Position numbers and translations under genes: made by a program. 64,000 nucleotides of DNA, from the NCBI GenBank assembly GCA_023525715.1, contig CM042012.1:43937441-44001440 (forward strand). Direction: 5' to 3'. Below, one piece after another: positions 25,105-41,019 of this stretch; position 1 is the first letter of the stretch, and every line of letters begins with the position of its first letter. Below the pieces are notes generated by a model that was not told the DNA's origin, did not search any database, and worked only from the letters and a program-made list of their open reading frames with translations. The stretch comes from Cichorium intybus (taxonomy: Eukaryota > Streptophyta > Magnoliopsida > Asterales > Asteraceae).

Positions 25105-25401
25105 TAGAGGTGCACATCAACAATCAGTTTTTTTAAAAACTGGAACCGGTTTTTTAATAACCAGTTTTTTAAACGATTTTTTATCTCAAACCGAACCGGT
25201 TTTTTTACACCGGTTTTTGTTCCGGTTAACCGAACCGGTTTAAAAACCGAAAAAAACCGGTTTAAAACTCAATTTCATTTAAAAAAAGGGCCAAAACCGG
25301 ACCGGTTATAACCGAAACCGGTTGGACCCAAATCGATTTTTGAAAAAAACCGGTTTTTAAAAAACCGGCACCGGTTTAAAACCGGCTTTTGTGCACCTCT
25401 A
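25105..25401. mobile_element. hAT-type MITE (297 bp, 8-bp TSD CCCTCATC)
   Basis: Ends are TAGAGGTGCACA and TGTGCACCTCTA, a perfect 12-bp inverted repeat. The interior is full of AACCGGTT/ACCGGTTT palindromic words. The 8-bp duplication CCCTCATC lies at 25097-25104 and 25402-25409. No coding capacity. Confidence 0.88.
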
Positions 25402-25409
25402 CCCTCATC

Positions 25410-25895
25410 CTCTCATCTTCTTTGTGTGTGCCCAAAATCAAAGTTTTCCCCTCTTCATCTCTTTTCCTTTCTCCTTAACCAAGTAGATCTCTTCTTCTCT
25501 ACAATCATACCAAGGAAGCCAAAGTTTACGGAAACCAAGAAACTCAAAATGCATATTTAGTTTTCATACCCATTATCATTAAACAAAAAGGAACAAAGAG
25601 GATACTTGTGTGTGTGTCCAATTGTGTGTGTGAATTTCATATTTTTAGGTGGATTCAGTTCCTATTTTGTATTTCATAGTGTTGTGTGTGTATGTGTCAG
25701 TGAGTGTGTGTGTGTGGATTTCATCTTTTTGGATTCATAGTTACATGTTTCTTCATTACCATATTTCTGAAAGTTCATCCCACCATAACCCCGATTTGGA
25801 TTTCATGTGATATATACTTAGAATTGGGTTTCTTCACTTTTTGATTTTGTTAATTTTTTTTGTTTTCCAAATTTTACTCACTTGACATATTTATT
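25410..25895. other. Unassigned; short (GT)n tracts
   Basis: CT-rich then GT-rich sequence with short TGTGTGTG runs near 25607-25720. No gene recognised. Confidence 0.5.
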
Positions 25896-26600
25896 GAACG
25901 GGCGAATTATATTAAACTAACAACAAGCTAAAAAAAGAAACAAAATGTTAAAAAGTATAGATACCCACCGATAGGTTTTTGTAACCACCTGATCCAATTG
26001 ATTCTAAATTTCAATCTTTTATTGTTAATCCAACCAAACAACTTAGATACTACCTTATCAAAACAAATATCTTTTTTGAGGCTTTTGTAACCCGAAAAGT
26101 AAATAATTTTGAAAGTTCAAATGGTCCACAATGTTGTTAAACCTACCAAATCTAGACGTTATATTTGCCTCGTGGTTAAACTCATGGTGTCTGCCCACGA
26201 AAGTTATTCTCTTATTATATTACTGACCAATGGGATATCAACATTCCACCACTAACCAATTTGTCTCCATGTTGAAAGAAGCTATGAAACACGAAATGTT
26301 CATTCATCTCCAAATGGGAATCCAATACGACACAAAAGGAAGAATCAACTTCCACTCGTCTTTTGCCCAAGTTTTAGCAGGCAACTGATCTCATACAACA
26401 CAAAATGTTGACTTTAATATAGACAAATCGATTCCATCTTGTAGCATGGTCTCCCACGACTAAAGTCTCCATAGACTAAACTCCTGTGGCCTCTAGATCC
26501 AAAAGCCATCTATTGATTGATGTGATAAAACAATCGATTGAAGAATGTCTCGTAAATCTTCCATTGTGTATCTTCCATACACCCCCAAGTCTAGACGTCA
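25896..26600 (-). pseudogene. LINE ORF2 C-terminal relic (zinc-binding region of RT)
   Basis: The minus strand translates in shifting frames to hallmarks of the C-terminus of plant L1-type reverse transcriptase. TRWNRFVYIKVNILCC (26397-26444) matches the TRW-K-VP-KVN pattern; NEHFVFHSFF (about 26286-26315) matches the NEHLF-HC block; then WRQIG-WWNVDIP. A further frame reads LFGWINNKRLKFRINWIRWL near 25990, then a tail ending CGCCCGTTCAATAAAT (about 25890-25910). Stops and frameshifts make it dead. No endonuclease or YxDD region is present in the window. Confidence 0.65.
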
Positions 26601-27492
26601 ATTAACACTCCAACCATCAAAACTAGATGAAAACAAATAAAACAATCTTGAAAAACATACATTTAAGGGAATGTCATGAACTCATATATCTTTCAAAAAA
26701 TTTGTTGTATATCTGTTGCCTTTTTTCTTTTAAAATAAGTAACTAAATCAAGACATGTGTCTCGTAAATGATTAAAATAAGTAATAATATTATCCCAAAG
26801 GGCAAATCTTAGAAAAACTCAACATATTTTTATTAAATTCTTAAAAAAACCACTATATTATTTTTAGTACATTGAAACTCGTATATTTTCTTAAATATCT
26901 AATTTAAGCTTTCTAGATCTCGAAAAAACCCAACATATCTTCATCCAATCATTAACAATCTCACTCTATTTTATTTTTAGTGCGTTAAAACTCCTATATT
27001 TTTTTGGAATTGCCTAATCAAATAGATTGTAACCATCAAACACTTAAGAGTCGGTTACCTAACATTTGTGGTTGTCTAGGATTTACCGATCTGAAACCTT
27101 AAATTAGAAATTTTAAAAAATATAAGGATTTTAATACACTAAAAAATAATATAGTGTTTTTTAAGAAGTGATTGCAAATATGTTGAGTTTGAATCAAATT
27201 TTCCCTATCCCAAACTCCACTAATTTTGGCTCTTGTTGAACTCAAACCTAGTCCTCCATGATCAAATTTGACATCTAATACAATAATAATTTTTAAATAA
27301 TAATTGAAAAAATTAAAGTATTTATCAATGGTAACAAAATCTAAATTGATTGATCAATATGTTATACTGTAAAGATTTTATGATAATTTTAGATAGATAA
27401 GTAGATAAATAAACTTAATGGAAAATGTGAATATGTTTTAACACAACTTAATAAGGATTGTAGCATTTGGCATTTGTTAATGATTTTCACTT
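26601..27492. other. Unassigned AT-rich sequence
   Basis: It contains two diverged copies of an AAACTC-(A/G)TATATTTT-type stretch (26860-27010). No gene recognised. Confidence 0.45.
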
Positions 27493-27501
27493 TAACTTGT
27501 T

Positions 27502-28713
27502 GAGATAATTTCATAAAAGATCTTAAGTTTTGTAAAAATGTTTAATTTTACATTTTTACGAATTTTATGTTCACTAAAAACCAAGGTTGTAGAAGTCGCT
27601 AGGCGGTAGGCGGGCGGTCGACTGAGGCCTAGGACTAGTCGGTCTAGGCGAGGACTAGTCGGCGCCTAGGCGGGGAGTATTAATTGTAACAAAATTTATT
27701 TTTTTAAGTTTAGATATTAACTATATCCCTAAAAAATGAATAAATAAGTATAAAAATTTGCAAATCAAAGTGTTTAAATATGTAAGTCATCAAACATCAG
27801 AATGTTTAGACTCATTAATGACATTTTTTATCATTTTAATCATCGACAATTGTAACTTAGCCACCGATTATCATAATTAATGACATTTTATAAATTTAAA
27901 TTTTAAAAATTAAAAAATTTGATTTTTTTGAGAATTTGATAATTTTTGAAAATTTTTAAAATTTGAAATTTTTTGAAAATTTTGAAATTTTGAAATTTGA
28001 AAAATTGAAAATTTTGCCGCCTAGACCCGCCTAAACCCGATTTTGACCGCCGTTGACCAAATCCGCCTAGCTTTACCGCCTACCACTAATCGTAGGCGGA
28101 ACCCGCCCGCCTAGCGCCTAGGCGCCGCCTAGGCGGCCGCCTAGGCCGACTTTTACAATACTGCTAAAAACTAAACCTTGCAATAAAACCCTTAAGTTTG
28201 TATTTTTTTTTTACGTTTTTACCCTTATTATGTTTTTTCATATTATACCTCCAACACTGCCGCCATCACCACCACTATTGTCACCATCCACCACCACCAC
28301 AACCCACCATCCACCACCACCACTGCCACCATGCTTTCGATGGTGATGGGAAGGTGGCAATGGTGGTTTTGGCAGCAGTGGTTGTGGGTGGTGACGGTAA
28401 CAGAGGTGGATGGTGGTGGCAATAACGGTGGTAGTGGGCAGTAGCGGTGATAGTGGTGGTGGGTGGTGGTGGCGACGGTGGTGGTATAATATGAAAAATT
28501 AAGCATACCTAAGGTAAAAACGAATTTTTTTTTTTACAAATTTAAGGGTTTTTTATGAAATTTATTTCAGGTTAACATAGAAACCTACTATAGCAGGTTC
28601 TTATGATAAAAATGGAAAACTGTTTGCAAAATTTAGGCTTTAGTAGACGTAAAATTCGTAAAAGGATAAAACGAACATTTCTTTCAAACTTAAGAGTTTT
28701 TATGAATTATTCC
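27502..28713. mobile_element. Mutator-like non-autonomous element (9-bp TSD TAACTTGTT)
   Basis: Long imperfect inverted repeats run inward from both ends: GAGATAATTTCATAAAAG on the left, and the complement of TTTTTATGAATTATTCC on the right. They are followed by matching ACTTAAG, ACGAATTTTA and TTTTCATATTATACC blocks. The 9-bp duplication TAACTTGTT at 27493-27501 and 28714-28722 is the Mutator hallmark. The core (28250-28490) is a CCA-rich tract facing a TGG-rich tract; ORFs across it are low-complexity shadows. A hAT MITE (27582-28163) lies in the left arm. No transposase is present. Confidence 0.8.
27582..28163. mobile_element. hAT-type MITE nested in the Mutator-like element (8-bp TSD CTAAAAAC)
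   Basis: It starts CAAGGTTGTAGAAGTCG and ends CGACTTTTACAATACTG. GGCGG, CCTAGGCG and CGCCTAGG words are repeated in both directions at the ends. The 8-bp duplication CTAAAAAC lies at 27574-27581 and 28164-28171. Length 582 bp, same terminal family as 16118-16596. Confidence 0.85.
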
Positions 28714-28722
28714 TAACTTGTT

Positions 28723-29280
28723 TAAAATAGATGCAACATTTGTTTTATTTGTTCTATTGTTTTACAGGTGCTCAATTTCAATACCGTGCATGTGTCTTCT
28801 AATAGTTTTATTTATTTTGCTATATATCATTCTTATATTTTTCTTTAAGTGTTTGAGAAGCAATAAAACATTTTACCAAATATATGTCCAATCAAACTTT
28901 ACATCTTTACCAGGACATATTGTAATTTGAGAGAGAGAGAGAGAGAGAGATAGTCATTGTATAAACGAGGGTTTTAGGTCATGTGTTGTGATAGAAGTTT
29001 AAACAAAATTTTTTTATTTAATATGTTTTTTTGACAAGTTATGAAATTAAACTTCCAAAACGTTGTATTTTACAGTCTTTTTATTACTTTGAAAATTCCA
29101 CCTAAATACGACGATGTTATTCAAAATCTAAATAGAATTCCCGTAGAATTTTCAATGTGTGATGCACTCATAAGAAAAGTAGGTACCTTAAAAGCAGGAC
29201 ATCTATGCAACATATTTATTCAAATTCTTCACCTTTGAGATATTCTCCATATCCCCAATTGTTAGTATCTTTTTGCATTG
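28723..29280. other. Unassigned; (GA)n at about 28929-28950
   Basis: AT-rich. Frames of 65-70 codons (28718-28930, 29041-29238) have no recognisable product. Confidence 0.45.
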
Positions 29281-29319
29281 ATGTCTGTCATTTTTTTAAA
29301 TGACAAATATATTCTACTC

Positions 29320-29690
29320 GTAATCCTAAACTACTCCTGAATCCACCTATATCTTTTGCTCGACTTGAACCCTCAACTTCAAATAAAGAAGGTGACGCTT
29401 TTTTTTTTTTTTTTTTTTTTTTTTGGGTAACGGAGGAACCCAACTAACCCATTCTTTGGATGACCCAGCTGAGCCAACCTCCGGGGTGCACTGAACCCCC
29501 CGGTAGTGCCCGTGCTCCCTTTTAAAGCATCCCCATTGGGGAGACCGGTGACCATCCCTGATTGAAACCTGTGGGAATTGAACCCTGGACCTCCTCTATG
29601 AGGGGCAAGAGCCGTAACCACTAGGTCATCAGGAGATGGTTAGGGTGACGCTTTTACTACTTGACCAAGAGGCTATTGGCTGATGTTTGC
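29320..29690 (-). mobile_element. Older tRNA-derived SINE, minus strand, split by a younger SINE
   Basis: On the minus strand an A box (GCCTCTTGGTCAAGTAGTA, near 29690-29665) and a B box (GGGTTCAAGTCGAGC, near 29375) are in pol III order. The younger SINE lies between them and duplicates 12 bp of the older one. The A-box head matches 21718-21760. Boundaries are approximate. Confidence 0.5.
29403..29643 (-). mobile_element. Young tRNA-derived SINE, minus strand (TSD GGTGACGCTTTT)
   Basis: On the minus strand: an A box (GACCTAGTGGTTACGG), a B box (GGGTTCAATTCCCAC), a tRNA-unrelated body, then a long A tail (plus-strand T run from about 29400). It is flanked by GGTGACGCTTTT at 29391-29402 and 29644-29655. 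The minus-strand ORF at 29379-29621 is the SINE body and not a gene. Confidence 0.8.
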
Positions 29691-29699
29691 CATTTAGTC

Positions 29700-30614
29700 C
29701 AATTTTCTCTTGAACTTTCGTTTCTCTACATCAAATACTGCCATGAATATTCTGGATTCAGCATCAACATTCGATAGTTTATGGATTCAACATCAATATT
29801 CGTTAGTTTCTTGACTCTTTACAATATCGATAGTTCCTCTCTCCTCTTACTTCTAACTTTCTCAACCCACAACACAAATAATTCATCTTTCTTATCTCAA
29901 TCTCAATGCACAAGTACTAAAGTCTATGATACAAGTAGAAAGAGCAAGAGTTGAGTGGGATTAAGATGATCACAAAGTCGTTCAACCTCCATCTTGCTGA
30001 ACCTTGCGGCCAAAGAAACCATGGTACTGCCGATACCGCCAAACCCTCCACCACCATTTTAATGCGTAGCTCCGTGCACACTAAAACATGTGTTTTGAAT
30101 ATAACCAATCGCTATACATGTATTATATTGACGAGGTGTTGAATATTTTTTTAAGTCGTTTAAATTAGAAATAGTAAAAAATAATAATAATAATAAAGGA
30201 AGGGAGACACTTTTTCTAAAGGAAATGCACGATCAACTTCCAAGTTCCAAAAGCTGAAAAATGCACATGAGGGTTACCAAGTCCTCTCTATGGCCACATA
30301 TGCATTGAATTTAGAAAGCTATTGGTCCTTCACAAAGCCTTTTATTTTGTTCTTTTTCTCACTTCTGTTTACTTTAAAAATAATAAAAAGCATTCCAGCT
30401 TCAAAAAGCACAAGCACATCGTTTACTAGGTACCTTTAAGCAATCAATATAAAAAAAAACAAGGACTCAAGCGATGGAATTCGGTTGCACACCGAACATA
30501 TGAGGCCGTCGTTCAATATTTAATTGAGCGAGTGTTTGGATGATTAGACATGCGTTTAAAATTAGTAGTCTGATTATTGTCACATAAAAAAGTTACATTG
30601 GACAGTTTTTATTG
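29700..30614. other. Unassigned sequence
   Basis: Two overlapping 63-codon frames on opposite strands near 29917-30142 are not recognisable. A short (AAT)n tract lies near 30180. Nothing else seen. Confidence 0.45.
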
Positions 30615-30622
30615 GTTGGAAG

Positions 30623-31339
30623 TAGGGGTGAGTATGGTGCGGTTTGGTGTGGTTTTTGGTCAAAACGGAACCGCAAACCGCATTATGCGGTTTTTGAAAA
30701 TCTAAAACCGCAATTTGCGGTTTCTAATGCAGTGCGATTTTGCGGTTTTTCCATGCGGTGCGGTTTTATTGGTGCGGTTTCGGTTATTAACCGCATAATA
30801 TAGTGGTGTGCGTTTTTTTCCTATGGTGCGAATGTAAAACCGCAGAAGTTCAAAATCAACGCATTTTTTATAAAATTTTTAGTATTTTGACTAGATATTT
30901 AGTATATTGCCACAATCAAAATACAAAATAGAACACATTTGTTTCTTTGTACTTAGTATAATAAATCATAAAACAACTAAATTTTATAACTTACAATTGG
31001 TGAAAATGACAAATGGAATTGCCACTATCAAAATACAAAATGAAATTGTCGTTCAAACTCACTCTTTTAGAGTTTTATCTAATCTATAATGTCATATTTA
31101 AACTTAATAATAAGTCAATAATATATATATATATATATATTATGTAATTATTTAATATATGATAATCGGTGCGGTTCGGTTATTTGCGGTTTTTCCAAAA
31201 GTAAAAACAGCACCGCACCACAATTTTGCGGTTTTTGTAAAAGTATAAACCACACCATTGGTTTTCGTTTTGGTTTCGGTTTTTCGGTTTCGGTTTTTTC
31301 GGTTTTTTTTTGTTGCGGTTCGGTTTTTGCTCACCCTTA
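30623..31339. mobile_element. hAT-type non-autonomous element (717 bp, 8-bp TSD GTTGGAAG)
   Basis: It starts TAGGGGTGAG and ends CTCACCCTTA. The termini are packed with GTGCGGTTT and AAACCGCA words. The 8-bp duplication GTTGGAAG lies at 30615-30622 and 31340-31347. The middle is AT-rich and encodes nothing recognisable. Confidence 0.88.
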
Positions 31340-31395
31340 GTTGGAAGACATATTCTGCGGTTGATTATTTATTAAGAGTCAAAATAATCAGTTAC

Positions 31396-34333
<2,938 letters not shown>

Positions 34334-34950
34334 GGAGAGAATGTGTGTGTGTGTGTGTGTGTGTTAAGATTAAATACAAACAACAATTATTGTATGAATG
34401 TATGACTAAATATGGAACGTCCGATCGAAATGATCAATGATGTTAGATTGAATAGCCTAATTGTAAATTTATGATAATAATTAATCAGATTTTACAATTA
34501 GACATTAATAAAGGGTATTTTAGTCCATTAATAAATATTAAAAAAAAGAAATACATTATTTATCTTCTACTTTTGTAGGATTTATATTTAATATGTATTT
34601 ATCTTATTATATAAAATTTTAAATATATTACGTGAGGAATAATAACTGCAAATAAAAATGCAGATTCATACATATTACGATGATCACATGATACACTGTC
34701 ATTTTTGAATAATACACTTCATTATTGGCGTAACACACTATCATTCTCAAGGAATACACTTCATTTTTAGATAGCAGACAACCATTATCAAAGAATACAC
34801 TTCATTCTTGGCATAACAAGGTAAAAAACTGAAAGTTTTGAAGAATATACACAACTTTCTATATTATAATCTTTAAGAATTCGTTTGTAATATATACTAA
34901 ATTCTTCGTATAATATACACATTCTTGAAGAATATACAAAAAATTATAAT

Positions 34951-35658
34951 TAGGGGTGAGCAAAACCGAAACCGAAAACTGAAAACCGATAAAACCGACA
35001 CCGAAAAATCGAAACCAAACCTAAACCATCGGTTTTGGGTTTAAATTTTTTTAAAACCGAAAAAATCGGTTTCGGTTCGGTTTGTGTATTGAGAAAAACC
35101 GAGAAAAACCAAATCGAACAGATTTATATTAAATATTTAAAAAGTACCGATATATCATAGTATATATAAGATTTGCGTATTCTATTTACAAGAATCAGCT
35201 TGGTTAACTGGTTAGTGTGTTCGTATCTAACCTTGAGGTCCCATGTTTGAGTCTCGCAAGGAGCGTTTATTCGTTTCCAGCTTTATTATTGTATATATTT
35301 TATTTTGTCGGACTGTGGGAAGTATCCCACATTGATGGAGGAAGAAAATCAACACAATTCTAATGCCTTATATAAGAAATGTTAAGGATACCTTTATATC
35401 TCACGTATGAGGTGTCTCATATCGGTGGTGGAATGATAATTTGGATTTTGTCATGCTCTATATAAGAAAGATCCAAGGATGTTAGTTTAACTTGGGTTTG
35501 AAACCGACAAACCCGAAACCGACCCGAGGAAAAATCGAAAACCGAGACCCTGAATCGATCGGTTTAGGTTTCGGTGTGGGTTCGGTTTACATTCTTAATA
35601 ACTGGGTTTATTCGGGTTTGAGTCAAAACCGACCCAAACCGACCCATGCACACCCCTA
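34951..35658. mobile_element. Composite hAT-like sequence
   Basis: The left end is TAGGGGTGAGCAAAACCG, the right end complement TAGGGGTGTGCATGGGTCGG. Both are hAT-type termini but of different subfamilies. Flanking 8-mers do not match (ATTATAAT against CATATACT). Probably two truncated elements joined, or one whose TSD has decayed. Confidence 0.45.
35203..35300 (+). repeat. tRNA-related SINE-like segment
   Basis: TGGTTAACTGGTTAGTGTG (A-box-like, about 35209) and GTTTGAGTCTC (B-box-like, 35245-35255) have pol III spacing. There is no clear tail or TSD. Confidence 0.35.
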
Positions 35659-36149
35659 CATATACTACATTCTTCAAGAATCTGCTTGTTACTATGCCAA
35701 AATGACATACAGAAATGCTACATTTTTCTTTGCTGTTCATAATTTTATTCACCTTTGTTCATATTCCTCCAACCAACACAGTCTGCAACATTCTTGAACC
35801 GTCAGATTTTTTTCAGATTATATTCTTTAACAATATTCTATTTTTATTCTTTTGTTCTTAAAGAATAAGGATGGCAGGAAGTGGGGAATAAAATCCAAGG
35901 GGATTAATCACCGGGAGGGGGGGGATTATGGAGGGGAACCAAGATTTGAAGGCTCAGACTGTTTTTGTGCCTTCAAATTTTCGTCATCTGTGTTGTGTAA
36001 AATTTCCATTGCTAAATATGTATCCGCTGCTCTAGTTGCGATATGTCATCTCTTTTCTTCATTGTTCTATTTCTACTTGCGGTTTTCGGCCACCGAAGAA
36101 TTCATCTGATCGACTTATAATCAAAATCGTCTTATCCTGATGAAAAACC

Positions 36150-36738
36150 GAACTTTAAAAAGTTATGAAATAAGACCTGTCCGAGATGTATACCATCAAG
36201 TTCCTTTTCGGACTTCGGTAGCACAGTACTCGTGGATCACCCAATGAGTTATCTCGCCTTTTGGAGCCTTACCAGTGTAGAAAACAAGCATCTTCTTCCT
36301 TCCAATCACTGAACTCCCTCTGTTGGCCTTGATCGTTCTATCTTTTCTTGTAGCCTTCCGGTAGTTAGACACAGTAGCATGATTTGATCGTTTTCCGTTT
36401 TGATACTTTCGATCTTTAGGGAAAAAGAAGAACCATTTGTTGTCGATGGACTCAATAACCGACAAATCTATATAGAATTTAGTCTGAAAACAATTTGTTG
36501 GCTTATCCCTAAATAACTAAGATTCTAAATTTAGGAATCGTGGAAAAAATCGAGAGAAGAGAAAAAAAGATACCTGGCAAGTTCCATGGCTCTTTCTTGC
36601 AAACATCGACTTCGCGAATACAACTCACTTCTTTATCAAAACCGTTGATCTTCAATTGTAAGTAATGATTGACCAGCTCTTCGTCGGTCGGACGAAATCA
36701 GTAGCCCACTAGAAGAGATTTGCAAGCAAGACGTCCAT
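36150..36738 (-). pseudogene. NAC transcription factor pseudogene, N-terminal domain
   Basis: Two exons of a NAC DNA-binding domain. Exon 1 (36738-36574) reads through GY-stop-FRPTDEEL, then NHYLQLKINGFDKEVSCIRE and VDVCKKEPWNLP, ending at a GT donor. Exon 2 (from 36467) reads LSVIESIDNKWFFFFPKDRK, YQNGKRSN, NYRKATRKDR, IGRKKMLVFYTGKAPKGE and THWVIHEY. These are NAC subdomains A to D, most like membrane-linked NTL proteins. Defects: TGA replaces the Arg codon of GYRFRP (36698-36700); the apparent ATG is out of frame; after ATEVRKGT (36196) the frame shifts, and the other frame continues ELDGIHLGQ. No C-terminal part follows. It lies inside (TA)n-bounded element D. Confidence 0.85.
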
Positions 36739-37032
36739 TTTATGAGGCCAAAACTAGAAATTGAAATCAAGAACGAGATGCATGCGTAATGAAAGGACTG
36801 AGATCTCATTCCGGCGACGGCGTTTCCCATTTGCTGATCTAGGGTTAGAGAAAAATGTAGTTAGATGACATTAGTATAGGCTTAATAATCAATTAGTTAC
36901 CATAATTTCAGGAAATTATTATTATATAAAAATAATTTAATTGAAAAAAATTCAAAAATTACCCCTATAAAAAGATTTGTCCTGGATTAGTCTTGCATTC
37001 ACACAATAATTGTGGTTTATATATGATCATAA

Positions 37033-37755
<723 letters not shown>

Positions 37756-37771
37756 TCTATGTTGAACCTAT

Positions 37772-39180
<1,409 letters not shown>

Positions 39181-39189
39181 AATATGCAA

Positions 39190-39760
39190 GAACATTAATA
39201 AAAATAAACATATACATACGCACACACACATATATACACATGTACACAAACACATACGTATATGCATATATGCATACATATATATAAATGAACAAATGGA
39301 CAATATGTAAAAACATTCATATGCACATATGCACACATACGTAAATACACATGTACACATATACATATACACATATTCATATATGCACACACACACACAC
39401 ACACATATATAAATGAACAAATGAAAAATACGTATGAACATTCATAAAAATACATGTTTATATTCATATATGCATAATATATGCATATATGCACATATAC
39501 ACATACACAAATGCATATGTACGCATGTGTATACACATATGTATATACACATACACGTACATATATGTGTACATATGTACGTATGTGCATTTACACATAT
39601 GCACATATGCATTTAAGAGTATATATATACACACTTATACATCAACATATATAAACAGATGAAAAAACACATATATGCACACACTTATACATCACATATA
39701 TGTACATAATATATGCACAGATGTATACATATATACACATATATGCACATATGAGACTTA
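39190..39760. repeat. Cryptic alternating purine-pyrimidine repeat
   Basis: About 570 bp of scrambled ACACAT, ATGCACATAT, TACATA and GTGTACATATG words, nearly all alternating purine-pyrimidine. ORFs here (Cys/Val/Tyr/His-rich) are composition artefacts. Confidence 0.85.
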
Positions 39761-40790
39761 TGGGGAGTAAAAGGATTGCAGAAGAAGCCTAGTAAACTTT
39801 GAATAAGTCTTTATTTTATCTAGAGTCCATAATATTTTATCGTGATAAAGTGTCAGCTAGGTTATATAGTTGGTTCACCCATATGCTGCTTTTACTTCTC
39901 GGAAATGTCATGTAGAATTAATCAACAAGGTCATCATTCATAAGGAATATTTACATCACGTATTCTAGTATTGCTTCAAATAATATTGAACATTAAATGT
40001 AATTAAGTAATATTATAGATTCCATTGTTCCATATACATATTATAGGTGCACAAATGGGTGCCCGACGACAAGATGTTTAGTGCAACGCCAACACGAATC
40101 ATTCATAGATTTCGGGACCTAATTAAATAGAGACATAATGGAAGAAGCAAAAGGTTTAGATGTATTGATCTTTTTGGTTGTTTAGATTTTGGATTATTGT
40201 ATTGCATGATGTGTTACCAAATATTTGTGTACATTAAACAAAATTCGGTGTAGGGATGAAAGCTACGTTTCATAAAATGAAAACATTTTGGAGTTGATAT
40301 TTTATTATTAATCTTGGTTGAATTCTTGTCAAATTTCGGATTTGGGACTCTCACTCTGCTTAACTGATCGATATCCAGGGCAGAATTTTGGATTTGATAC
40401 CTAATTCTTCTGATCAATGGCTGCTCCAAATTGGCGAGTTCAATTTGTTATCAATTGGTATCTTGAAAGTAGCTATCAATACATTGGATTTTGGTTGATG
40501 AAATAAATGTCGATTGTGAAACGATGACATATCTATGTTGAATTTTGAATTTGAGACCCAAACTTTGTTCAATCGGTTGATATGTTGGCTGCATCCAGAT
40601 TTATATGACATGTTTACGAGAACGGTAATATCGTAATGTTACAAGTTAATTAGTTTTTTAATAACAAAAAATCAATTTAAAATATTTTTTTAATTTTAAA
40701 AAAGATTAATTATTATTAAATTAAGCATTTGGGTGTATATGTGAGTTTATAGGTTTTCGAAGGATATAAATGTAATTTAAAATTTTACAA
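39761..40790. other. Unassigned sequence
   Basis: After an acceptor-like ATATTATAG, one frame (about 40048-40128) reads VHKWVPDDKMFSATPTRII then HRFRDLIK and stops; I do not recognise it. Direct words such as TTGGATTTG and GATCAATGG recur at 40330-40570. No clear gene. Confidence 0.35.
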
Positions 40791-40792
<2 letters not shown>

Positions 40793-40884
<92 letters not shown>

Positions 40885-40947
40885 ATGTATGTATGTATGT
40901 ACATACATACATACATACATACATACATACATACATACATACATACA

Positions 40948-40983
<36 letters not shown>

Positions 40984-40996
40984 CACACACACACAC
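40793..40996. repeat. Self-complementary compound microsatellite
   Basis: Order: (AT)n 40793-40844, (GT)n to 40868, (GTAT)n to 40900, (ACAT)n 40901-40976, short TA, (CA)n to 40996. The right half is close to the inverted complement of the left, so one strand can form a large hairpin centred near 40900. A GTTTATA--GGATATAAATG stretch occurs on both sides (about 40745-40772 and 41001-41019). Confidence 0.9.
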
Positions 40997-41019
40997 AAAA
41001 GTTTATAAGGATATAAATG

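Larger units (their letters stand above)
34350..37030. mobile_element. (TA)n-bounded inverted-repeat element D (about 2.7 kb) carrying a NAC pseudogene
   Basis: Left end AACAACAATTATTGTATGAA then TGTATGACTAA; the complement of the right end reads AACCACAATTATTGTGTGAA then TGCAAGACTAA. That is a terminal inverted repeat of about 35 bp. Both ends abut GA/CT runs and then (TA)n arrays. Inside are composite hAT-like ends (34951-35658), a SINE-like segment (about 35203-35300) and a NAC-domain pseudogene (36150-36738). Confidence 0.6.

Noticed and set aside
28198..28506. His-rich and Val/Gly-rich ORFs
   Set aside because: Low-complexity translations of the CCA/TGG core of the Mutator-like element.
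29379..29640. tRNA gene from the A and B boxes
   Set aside because: There is no cloverleaf; an A tail and target duplications show it is a SINE.
34951..35658. One complete hAT element
   Set aside because: The two ends belong to different subfamilies and flanking 8-mers do not match, so I list it as composite.
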